NCBI GenBank assembly: GCA_029891385.1
Contig: CM057235.1
Coordinates: forward strand, 18,841,120-18,905,119
Length of the DNA stretch: 64,000 nt
Direction: 5' to 3'
Source: Erythroxylum novogranatense
Taxonomy: Eukaryota > Streptophyta > Magnoliopsida > Malpighiales > Erythroxylaceae
Shown here: in pieces, positions 12,603 through 22,758 of the stretch
How positions within the stretch are numbered: the first letter of the stretch is position 1
Layout of the letters: every line of letters starts with the position of its first letter
The notes under the pieces: generated by a model
What the model was told of the DNA's origin: nothing
The model's input: the letters and a program-made list of their open reading frames with translations, nothing else
Database searches by the model: none
Translations under genes and position numbers: made by a program

Positions 12603-12826
12603 ATCGATAGAAAAGCAGACGATGGAAATGAGACGATAGAAAAGCAGACGATGGAAATGAGACGATAGAAAAACAGACGATGGAAATGAGACGATAGGAA
12701 AGCAAAAGATAGAAATGAGATGATAGAAAAGCAGACGATGGAAATGAGATGATAGAAAAGTAGATGATGGAAATGAGACGATAGAAAAGCAGATGATGGA
12801 ATTGAGACAATAGAAAAACTAAGACA
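12603..12826 (+). repeat. 29-bp tandem repeat array in element A 5' LTR
   Basis: About 7-8 head-to-tail copies of a 29-bp purine-rich unit containing GATAGAAAAGCAGACGATGG and AAATGAGA. The unit is itself two variants of a half-unit (GACGATAGAAAAGCA / GACGATGGAAATGA). The matching array is at 20636-20850. It lies between GTCAAAAGTTATGA and GGTCATAACTTC, where related LTRs in this window carry a CpG-rich block. Confidence 0.9.
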
Positions 12827-14734
12827 AAGGTAAAAACAGACTGGATTCCTTTGGTCATAACTTCTTTTCTAGACCTCCAAATGACCTGATTTTTGAAGCA
12901 TTGGATTACTAACACATTTATTAACCACTCTACAAATATTTATGGTTTTTGGTCTCAAATTGAAAATGATTAATTGAATCAAATTAAGGGTATCAGTGGA
13001 AGGAGCATAAACTAGATATTTTACCAAACATATTTTAGTATTTTGATGATATCTTGGCCTGTCGAGTTCCAATTGAGGTGATTCTTGATTTTTCATAAAC
13101 TATAGTAATAGGGATACAGATCGTATGAAGAAGCTGAATTTTTATCCAGTCTCTAAGGTGTTCAATTTCTGGATGGATGTTTGATATAGTACACTGTTTT
13201 AGAGAGGAACAGTCCGAGAATGTTTATGCATATCTTCCAATTTACGAAACCAAATTGAGTGATTTTGGTGTCAATAAAAAGATAAAAGATAGAGGAACAC
13301 TTTTCAAGAACAGAGTGGGCTCAAATTTCACAAACTTCGCCTTCTTATTGAATGTGAATGGTAAACTCGAAAGGGGTGTTTCAAAAAGTCTGAAGGTAAG
13401 TCATTGAGTAATGAGTTGTGTTTTCAATGGTTCTAATAAGGCATAAAATAAAGTGTTAGTTTACTTAAGTGGATTTCAGTAGGGGATGGTATTGAAAAGG
13501 ATTTTAGGAGTGATGCCTGAGATTATCATGAACATGCATTGTACATAATTCATTTCATATGTGTGCATTATTGAATAGTTTTAAAGGTACAAATTGTGAT
13601 ATGTGTATGTAATTTGTTATAGAGGAGCCACTGGAACGTCAACCTCCATACGTTGCTAGATCTTCCAGGCATTAGCTTCGGGAGAAACTTATGAGTCAAC
13701 CTAGATGATTTGCTAGGATTTATTTGTTTTGAAATTGTTCAATGTGTTAGTTTCTAAATTATAAGGTATTTGTGATTTGATTGAATTCTGGGCTTAAAGT
13801 TTGAGGAATTTGTTATGTGGATATGGTATTTAAAGTACTTTGTTTGATCTGAAATTCTGTATAGTATGTGGTTTCTCAACAATAGTTAATTGCTGGACTT
13901 AGGTTCGATGATGATGAGTTTCAATTAAGTATTGCATGTGGTTATCTGATGTGGCAAGATCTGTATGTGGCGCATTTCATAAAGTGCACGCTCAGATAAA
14001 GGCGTTGTGACTCGAGTGGCTAATAAAGCGCTTCCATGTAGAGCTTGGCTCTGTGATATATGTTTTTTGCACAGAGCTCTAATCTGTGATTTTGTTCCGA
14101 CTGAGCCCTATGGGCCAGTAATTGTGTATAAGTATGTGATAGCTATTCGGTCACAACAATAATAACGAATGTGAGTCTCATGCATATGACGTCATAAAAT
14201 TGAATCCAGTGAATGAATATTTGTGAATTATATGATATGTGCGTTTGATCCGGTGAACTCATCAATGATGGTTCACTCATTGAGTTCACAAAACTCATCA
14301 AAATTACAACGTTGTCTTTTCAGGACCAAGAGACGACTCTAGCTACTAAAGAGGCTCTACCAGCCGGGTAGATTGTGATTGGTGAGAGAGGTCATGGCTC
14401 AAAGGTCGATCAGCTGGGGTTCTTTTAGGTGGTTTAGATAACTTTGATGCACTTTCCCCATTCATGTAGCACTATTGTATTAGGTTTCTGATGATGTACA
14501 TATGGATAATGTTGACAAACAATATAGATTTCGATTTTGTGAAATGCAATGAGGAAAAAATTGGGTTTTAAAATATTGTGATCTTCTTATGTTGCTTTAA
14601 GTGAATTATGTTACCATGCCATACGAAGTGAATGTAGTGATCGATCATAGCATGCCCTTATCGTATGATATGTGCCAAGATGCCCTCCGGGCATCCCGGT
14701 GGGTACCATACGGTAAGGAGACGCTATAATTAGG

Positions 14735-14746
14735 TGGTATCAGAGC
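14735..14746 (+). other. Primer binding site of element A (tRNA-iMet)
   Basis: TGGTATCAGAGC, six bases after the 5' LTR end. It is an exact match to the usual plant site complementary to the 3' end of initiator tRNA-Met. Confidence 0.95.
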
Positions 14747-14928
14747 ATGGTTTGGTATCTGTTGGGACTTATAGGAATGTTAGGTATAAATTATCTTGAA
14801 ACATGCAGATAATGATTGAAGCTATTATTTGTTATAGGTCATCCACCCTAGGTGATCAGATTGATCAACCAGTTGACCAAGGATCTGTAGGAGCCAGTAG
14901 AGAGTCCTCGATACCTTGATCTTAGGGG

Positions 14929-15861
14929 TTGTCTCCTAAAGTTTTCGAAAGAAGGGAGAGGAGGTATGATAGGCTACGAAAGCAAGGAGCTGTAGACTTT
15001 TATGGCAGCATAGACCCTGCTGAGGCTGAGGGATGGTTAGAGAGGATAGAAATGGTATTTGATCAGATAGATTGCGAGCCTGATGAGAGGTTCAATTATG
15101 CAGTGTCTCTCCCACAGGGCCCATCATACCAGTGGTGTAAGACTGTTCCAGGCAGTACCACCAGACCTTGTCAATTGAAGTGGGAAGACTTTCTGAGAGT
15201 CTTCAGAGACAACTACATGCCCAAGGTCTACTTGGACATGAAGATGCAAGAGTTCTTGGGATTGAAGCAAGGCAAGATGTCGGTGGTTGATTATGAGGTC
15301 CGGTTCATCGAATTGATCGGTTATGATGTTGCTCTGATCCCTACAGAAGAAGATAAGTGCAGGAGGTTTGAGAATGGGCTTAACATGGAGATCAGGACAA
15401 GGTTGGCGAGGTCAGATATGGACACTTTCACTGAGATGAGAGCTGCCTTAATTAGAATTGAACAACTGATGAAGGAGAAACAAGCAGAGACGGGGCAAGG
15501 TTCCAGAGGAAAGAGGCCTAGTGAGAGTCAAGGCAGTTCTGGTAGGGGCTTTAGTAAGCGCCATAATAGACCAATCAGATCCTTAGGTAGATCCAGTCAG
15601 TCAGGATCTAGACAGAGGGGCAGGTTGTCACAGACTAGCAATGGTAGAGGCTCAGCTCAGAACCAGTTTCCAGTTTGTGAGCATTGTGAGAGGAGACATG
15701 GTGGTGAGTGCTGGAGATCGACGGGAGCTTGTTTTAAATGCGGCTCCATGGACCACCAGATTAGAGATTGCCCAGAGATTTTAGAAACTCAGTCTGCTAT
15801 CAGTGGGCGATCTGGGAGTAATACTACAGTCCAGCAGAGTAGAGGTAGTGGATCTGGATAG
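14929..15861 (+). pseudogene. gag of element A
   Basis: About 310 codons open, ending at a TAG. It holds a retrotransposon gag (capsid-like) domain over residues 20-175, with FYGSIDPAEAEGWLERIEM, then YAVSLPQGPSYQWC and the EEDKCRRFENGL motif. A basic Ser/Gly/Arg-rich linker follows, then a zinc knuckle (CFKCGSMDHQIRDC) near residue 265. Two in-frame stops just upstream (about 14920) suggest the true start lay earlier, between 14837 and 14929. In relatives gag and pol form one frame, and the stop at 15859 fits a CAG-to-TAG type change. It would form the virus-like particle if intact. Confidence 0.85.
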
Positions 15862-16484
15862 AGAGACCGAGATAGAGGTAGAAGGAGAGCTGGGAGTTGT
15901 TCCATGAGGTCTGAGGGACAGGGCAGCCGACCACAGTCCCAGGCTAGGGTCTATGCTATTCCCAGGAAGGAGGCCCAAGACTCCCCAGATGTGGTTGTAG
16001 GTGCGTTTCTTGTTTATGATTTGGAGGCATTTGCACTACTAGATCCAGGATCCACACACTCCTTTATCGCACCACATTTGGCATGTAGATTGTATTGTGA
16101 TAGGGAGTTACTGCAATATGGGCTAGAGGTGAGTACACCTCTAGGTAGTGCTACTATTATTAGTGAGGTATGCAAGGGGTGCTTAGTAAGAATTGATCAA
16201 GCAGAATTGGTGGCAGACCTGATAGTATTGCAGTAGAGGGAGATAGATGTGATTTTGGGTATGGATTGCCTCACTGCCTATAGGGCCATCATGAACCGCT
16301 ACACCAAGGAGGTAGTACTGGAATCTCCTGGTCAGCCAAAGGCAGTATTCCGAGGAGCTAGTCAGGCAGTGCCAGCTAAGATGATATCTTTCATGAGTGT
16401 TTTGAGGTCGATCCAAGGGGATGTGAGGCTTATTTGTCCCACATCATTGATACAAGGGCTTAGCAGAGTACACAGGACATTCTA
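15862..16484 (+). pseudogene. Protease region of element A
   Basis: Aspartic protease fold at 16010-16270. The expected DSGSTHSF active-site loop reads DPGSTHSFIAPHLA, so the Asp is kept but the Ser/Thr after it is Pro. VSTPLGS and the C-terminal ILGMDCL follow. Stops lie at 15859 and 16234. A reading-frame change occurs near 16420, after which the frame continues as EAYLSHIIDT. The protease would cut Gag-Pol into mature parts; this copy is not functional. Confidence 0.8.
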
Positions 16485-17860
16485 GTGGTTAAGGAATTCC
16501 TCGATGTGTTTTCGAAAGAGCTACCTAGTTTACCGCCAGATCGAGAGACTGAGTTCACAATTGATTTAGTTCCAGGCGCTTCTCCTATATCTATTCCTCT
16601 ATATAGGATGGCACCTGTGGAACTGAAGGAGCTGAAAGCTCAATTGCAGGAGTTGTTAGAAAAGGGCTTCATAAGACCTAGTGTTTCACCTTGGGGAGCT
16701 CCAGTGCTGTTTGTGAAGAAGAAAGATGGGACTTTGAGGTTATGCATCGATTATAGACCGCTTAATCCGGTGACAGTGAAGAATAAATACCCACTGCCTT
16801 AAATCGATGATTTACTTGATCAGTTGTAGGGATCTCAGATGTTTACTAAGTTAGATTTGAGGTCAGGGTACTATCAGTTGCGGATAGCTGAAGCTGATGT
16901 CCCTAAGAGTGCATTCAGAAGCAGGTATGGGCACTTCAAGTTCTTAGTGATGCCATTTGGGTTATCTAATGCCCCAATAGCTTTTATGGTCTTGATGAAT
17001 AGGGTGTTTCAGCCCTACCTGGATCGATTTGTGATAGTATTTATTGATGATATCTTGGTGTATTGAAGGAGCATGGAGGAGCATGCTGAGCATCTGAGAA
17101 TTATTTTACAAATTATGAGAGAGAAGTAGTTGTATGCCAAATTCAGTAAGTGTGAATTTTGACTGAACCAAGTGGTATTTCTGGGACATATAGTGACTGG
17201 AGACGGCATACAGGTAGATCCAAAGAAGATAGAGGCAGTGATGAATTGGGAAGCTCCGAGAAATGTGTCAGAGATCTGAAGCTTCCTAGGATTGGCTAGG
17301 TATTATCGAAGGTTTGTCGAGGAGTTTTCTCTGATCTCAGCCCCTCTAACTAAACTTTTGAGGAAGAATGTAGTGTTTAGATGGAGTGAGGAGTGTCAGA
17401 AGAGTTTTGAGGAGTTGAAATATCGATTGACTACTATACCAGTGTTGACTATTCCATCGGGTACCGGAGGTTATGTGGTGTACAGTGATGCATCGCATCA
17501 AGATTTAAGATGTGTATTGATGCAGTATGGCAAGGTGATCGCCTATGCGTCGAGACAATTAAGGTCTCACGAGATTAATTATTCGGTACATGATTTAGAG
17601 CTAGCTGCAGTTGTCTTTGTTTTAAAGATTTAGAGACATTATCTATATGGGGAGACTTTCCAGATCTACACTGATCATAAGAGTCTGAGATATTTGCTAA
17701 GTCAGAGGGAGTTGAACTTGAGTAAAAGGAGATGGATTGAGCTATTGAAAGATTATGACTACACTATTAAGTACGACCCAGGGAAAGCTAATGTGGTGGC
17801 AGATGCTTTGAAGCGAAGTCTAATATCGATCTGACTCGATTCGATTATCAAGGTTACCTA
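16485..17860 (+). pseudogene. Reverse transcriptase and RNase H of element A
   Basis: RT runs from about 16490 (EFLDVF, PPYRMAP-like segment, [14 protein letters not shown]) through [19 protein letters not shown] and the catalytic FIDDILVY at about 17038-17063. RNase H follows with [15 protein letters not shown] (17480), [14 protein letters not shown] and [12 protein letters not shown], ending VVADALKRS near 17818. Stops lie at about 16801, 16828, 17064, 17128, 17161, 17278 and 17632. Nearly all sit where relatives have Arg, Gln, Trp or Ser, consistent with transition-type decay. The frame changes again between about 17630 and 17870. Confidence 0.88.
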
Positions 17861-19422
17861 ATCTGATTCAATTGAGAGCTTTAAATGTAGAGTTGAATCT
17901 AGAGCAAGATGAGGCACTAATTGCTAATTTGAAGTTGAGGCCAATGTTAAATGATAGAATCAGAAGAGTACAGAATAAAGATTCTAATATGGTAAAGCTT
18001 ATTGAGAAAGTGAAGGCAAATCTGGATTCCGAGTTTGAGTTGAGGGATGAGACTTTGTGGTTGAGACATAGGCTGTGTGTGCCTAATGTAGATGATCTGA
18101 GGAAAGAGATTCTTGAGGAAGCTCATATAGCCGCCTATGCTATGCATCCTGGTACTACCAAGATGTATAACTCATTGAAGCAACATTTCTGGTGGCCTGG
18201 AATGAAAAAGCAGGTGGCAGAATATATATCTAGATGTATGACTTGTCAATAAGTCAAGGTCAAGCACCAAGCTCCAGTAGGGAAGTTACATTCGTTGCCC
18301 ATTCTGGAGTGGAAATGGGAACGGATCACTATGGATTTTATTATAGGATTGCCTAAGACTCCGAGGCAGCACGATGCTATATGGATCATAGTGGATCGAT
18401 TGACTAAATCGGCCCATTTCTTACCAGTAAGAGAGAATAACTCACTTGATCAGTTGGCCCAAAAATATGTGAATGAGGTGGTGAGACTGCATGGGGTTCC
18501 AGTGTCTATAGTATCAGACAGGGATCCTAGATTCACTTCGAGATTTTGGAGAAGTTTACAGTCTGCTATGGGTAATAAGTTAAACTTAAGTACAACATTT
18601 CATCCTCAGACAGATGGACAGAGTGAGAGGACAATCAAAACTGTTGAGGATATGCTTTAAGCTTGCGTATTGGAGTTTATAGGAGCGTGGGATCAGTATC
18701 TAGCTTTGATTGAATTTGCTTATAACAACCGTTATCATAGTAGCATCGGAATGGCACCATATGAGGCCTTATATGGAATACAATGTCGATTGCCTTTGTA
18801 TTGGGATGAAGAGGGTATGAGAATGGTTGAAGGCCCATAGTTGATTCAGGATATAGTAGATAAGGTGAAATTAATCCAGAGCTGAATTAAAGCGACTCAA
18901 GATAGACATAAGAGTTATGTGGATCAACATCAGAGAGATATGGAGTATAGTGTAGGAGATAGAGTGTTCTTGAGAGTGTCACCCTGGAAAGGAGTTTTGA
19001 GATTCGGTAAAAAGGGCAAGTTGAGCCCCAGGTAAATTGGTCCTTATGAGGTCATTAAGAGGATAGGACCTTTGGCCTATAAGTTGGCTTTACCGAATGA
19101 TATGTCTCAATTGCATAATGTGTTTCATGTGAGTATGCTCCGAAGATATCGATCGAATCCGACACATGTGATACCGGCTCAGGAGATTGAGGTTGCTAGT
19201 AACTTAAGCTATGTCGAGGAGCCGATAAAGATTGTGGGATCACAGATTAAGCAGTTGAGGAACAAATTTATTCCACTGGTAAAAATTCTTTGGAGGAACC
19301 ACGCAACAGAAAAAGCAACATGGGAGACAGAGGGGCATATGAGGAGACAATATCCCCACCTATTTAAGCAAGCAAGTAAGAATTTTGAGGAAGAAAGTTA
19401 TTTAAGGAGGGGAGAGTTGTAG
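17861..19422 (+). pseudogene. Integrase and chromodomain-like C-terminus of element A
   Basis: The H2C2 zinc domain is at about 18115-18250 (HIAAYAMHPGTTKMY...SRCMTC). The catalytic core follows: [23 protein letters not shown] and [12 protein letters not shown] (18330-18640), giving the D-D-E triad. The GPYEVI...VFHVSMLRRY segment (about 19040-19150) precedes a chromodomain-like end, VKILWRNHATEKATWE. Stops lie at about 18250, 18658, 18838, 18884 and 19033. The last codons overlap the polypurine tract and run to the first bases of the 3' LTR, typical of this lineage. Confidence 0.88.
19403..19417 (+). other. Polypurine tract of element A
   Basis: Purine-rich AAGGAGGGGAGAG directly before the 3' LTR start (TGTAGCATCCC at 19418), the plus-strand DNA priming site of LTR elements. 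Confidence 0.9.
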
Positions 19423-22400
19423 CATCCCATTACTAGTGGGAAGGGTAGAATGGCAAATGGGAGTGACTAATGAGAGTTAGATGCATTTCCATGCTCATGC
19501 ATGATATGCCATACACTTATAAATGAATAGTGAATTTATTTGCACATGAAAATAATTGTACATGCATTCATGAATAATTCTGGGTATAATTGGATTGATT
19601 TGAGATTTTTTTAGAATTTTGAAAACTATGGAGTATTAAGAAAGATATATATATATATAAGAGGCAAGATATTAAAAAGAAGCTTTGGAGATAGTTGAAT
19701 TATAAAGATGACAGTCAAGGGAGTTAATTTCAAAAGAAACTAAGTTAGAACTTGGGTATTGGGTAAGTGACAAGTGTCACTTAGGCTTTTGTACTCTTGC
19801 TAGGAGTAGGTTACTATTCTTTGAGAGTGGACAAGTTAAGTCATGTCCAAGTCCCTTCTTCATTATCATCTTTCTAAAACTTCCTTTTGAAACTCAGAGT
19901 TCTCCAACAAGTACCTTCTAAAAGACTTCTGTGTTTTTCCTTTCTTTCACCAAACCTACTTTACCATTTGTTTCCTCTGCCCTGAAAAAAAAAGGGAGAA
20001 GCTGGTCATTGTGCTAAGAGAAGTACGAAAAACGTGTGAAGTTTAGGGCTTGAAGATTTTGGAGTTTTCAGCAGGTAAGTGGTGAAGAAATCCCTTACAG
20101 TTAGGGATTTGTGAAATAAAATTGATAAATTACTGTCATCTGCTTGAAAAATGTCATTTATGCGTTTGTTCATAAATACTGGATAGTTGGGAAGAAATAA
20201 ATGCAGTTATAATGTTAAATTAGTTTTGAGAAAACTTTTGGTGTCTTGGTGATGTAAAAATATTGAAAGTCTGAAAATCTGGAAATTTCTTTCACTTAGT
20301 ATATTTTAGTATTTTAGCCATAATGTTTTCTGTGGATGTTCAAATGAGATGATTCTTTAATTGAATTAAACTAGAGACACATGGTGACATTTTGTATGAA
20401 GACATCGAATTTCATTTCTATCTCTAAGAGTCTCAAAAATGGTCATGAAGTTGAGAATAGGGTCAAGGCGTTGAAAGCTGATTGTAAAAAAATTCGTGTT
20501 CTGATTTCGGGAGAAAATATGGACTTGATGCAGATAGATTTTGGTGAAGTTACCTTTTTAAAGTTTTACATCTTTCTTTTATCTTTCCAACGGTATATTA
20601 TATGAAAAATTTGGATAGCGGAGTCAAAAGTTATGATCGATAGAAAAGTAGACAATGGAAATAAGACGATAGAAAAGCAGATGATGGAAATGAGACGATA
20701 GAAAAGTAGACGATGGAAATGAGATGATAGAAAAGCAGACGGTGGAAATGAGACCATAGAAAAGCAGATGATGGAAATGATATGATAGAAAAGTAGACAA
20801 TGGAAATAAGACGATAGAAAAGCAGACGATTGAAATGAGACGATAGAAAAACTAAGACGAAGGAAAAAACAAACAGGATTCCTTTGGTCATAACTTCTTT
20901 TCTAAACCTCCAAATGGCCTAATTTTTGAAGCATTGGATTCCTAACACATTTCTTTACCTCTCCACAAATATTTATGGTTTTTGGTCTCAAATTGAAAAT
21001 GATTAATTGAATCGAAATAAGGGTATCAGTGGAAGGAGCATGAACTGGATATTTTACTGAACATATTTTAGTATTTTGATGATATCTTGGTCTGTAGGGT
21101 TCCAATTGAGGTGCTTCTTGATTTTTAGTAAACTAGAGTAATAGTGTTATAGATCATAGAAGAAGCTAAATCTTGATCCAGTCTCTAAGGTGTTCAATTT
21201 CTGGATGGAAGTTTGATATAGTACACTATTTTGGAGAGGAGCAGTCTGAGAATGTTTGTGGCATATCTTCCAATTTACGGAACCAAATTGAGTGATTTTG
21301 GTGTCAATGAAAAGATAAAAGATAGAGGAACACTTTTCAAGAAGAGATTGGGCTCAAATTTCACAAGCTTCGTCTTCTTATTGAATGTGAACGGTAAACT
21401 CGAAAGGGGTGTTTCAAAAAGTCTGAAGGTAAGCCATTGAGTAATGAGTTTTTTCAATGGTTTTAATAAGGCATAAACTAAAGTGTTAGTTTACTTAAGT
21501 GAATTTCGGTAGGGGATGGTGTTGAGAAGGATTTTAGGAGTGATGCCCGAGATTATCATGAACATGCATTGTACATAATTCATTTCATATGTGTGCATTA
21601 TTGAATACTTTTAAAGGTACAAACTGTGATATGTGTATGTTATTTGTTATAGAGGAGCCACTGGAAAGTCAACCTCCATACGTTGTTGGATCTTCCAGGC
21701 ATTAGCTTCGGGAGAAACTTGTGAGTCAACCTAGATGATTTCCTAGGATTGATTTATTTTGAAATTGTTCGATGTGTTAGCTTCTAAATTATAACGTATT
21801 TGTGATTTGATTGAATTCCGGGCTTAAAGTCCAAGGAATTTGTTATGTGGATATGGTATTTAAAGTACTTTGTTTGATCTGAAATTCTATATAGTATGTG
21901 GTTTCTCAACAATAGTTGAATTCCGTACTTAGATCCGATGATAATGAGTTCCAATTAAGTATTGTATGTGGTTATCTGATGTGGCAAGATCCGTATGTGG
22001 CGCATTTCATAAAGTGCATGCTCAGATAAAGGCATTGTGACTCGAGTGGCTAATGAAGTGCTTCCACGTAGAGCTTGGCTCCGTGATATATGTTTTGTGC
22101 ACAGAGCTCTACTCTGTGATTCTATTTCAACTGAGCCCTATGGGCCAATAATTGTGTATAAGTATGTGATAGCTACTCGGTCACAACAATAATAACAAAT
22201 ATGAGTCTCATGTATATGACATCATAAAATTGAATCCAGTGAACGAATATTTGTGAATTATGTGATATGTGTGTTTGATCCGGTGAACTCATCAATGATG
22301 GTTCACTCATTGAGTTCGCAAAACTCATCAAAATTTCAACGTTATCTTTTCAGGACCAAGAGACGACTCTAGCTACTAAAGAGGCTCTACCAGCTGGGTA

Positions 22401-22758
22401 GATTATGATTGGTGAGAGAGGTCATGGTTCAAAGGTTGGTCAGTTGGGGTTCTTTCAGGTGGTTTAGATAACTTTGATGCACTTTCCACATTTATGTAGC
22501 ACTATTGTATTAGGTTTCTGATGATGTACATATGGATAATGTTGACAGACAATGTAGATTTTGATTTTGTGAAATGCAATGAAGAAAAAGTTAGGTTTTA
22601 AAATATTGTGATCTTCTTATGATGTTTTAAGTGAATTATGTTACCATGCCATACGAAGTGAATGTAGTGATCGATCGTAGCATGCCCTTATCGTATGATA
22701 TATGCCAAGATGCCCTTCGGGCATCTCGGTGGGTACCCTACCGTAAGGGGGCACTACA
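19418..22758 (+). repeat. 3' LTR of element A (3341 bp)
   Basis: TGTAG...CTACA termini, followed by the TSD TAAAG. It contains its own copy of the 29-bp repeat array (20636-20850) and lacks solo LTR D, so it is the reference for the interrupted 5' LTR. Confidence 0.93.
20636..20850 (+). repeat. 29-bp tandem repeat array in element A 3' LTR
   Basis: About seven copies of the same 29-bp unit as at 12603-12826, with independent point differences. On the minus strand it gives a Ser/Phe/Leu-rich open frame that is an artefact of the repeat. Confidence 0.9.

Larger units (their letters stand above)
8225..14728 (+). repeat. 5' LTR of element A, interrupted by solo LTR D
   Basis: Matches 19418-22758 along its length once 8648-11805 is removed. 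The edge sequence AGGTTAAG (8640-8647) continues as TCTTGTCCAAGTCCC at 11806, as in the uninterrupted 3' LTR at 19834-19858. It ends CGCTATA just before the primer site. Confidence 0.92.
8225..22758 (+). mobile_element. Element A: complete but degenerate Ty3/gypsy chromovirus, carrying a nested solo LTR
   Basis: Flanked by the perfect TSD TAAAG (8220-8224 and 22759-22763). The LTRs begin TGTAACATCCC / TGTAGCATCCC and end in CTATA / CTACA. Removing solo LTR D gives about 11.4 kb: LTR about 3.34 kb, internal region 4689 bp, LTR 3341 bp. A primer site, gag, protease, RT, RNase H, integrase, a chromodomain-like tail and a polypurine tract are all in the expected order. In the first 75 bases the LTRs differ at three positions, all transitions. 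Lineage is most likely Tekay/Del-type, judged from the long LTRs and the VKILWRNH...ATWE tail. It inserted into the LTR of element C. Confidence 0.93.

Noticed and set aside
12598..12915. Minus-strand 105-codon frame rich in Ser/Phe/Leu, and the similar one at 20631-20891
   Set aside because: They are translations of the 29-bp tandem repeat; no start context or domain.
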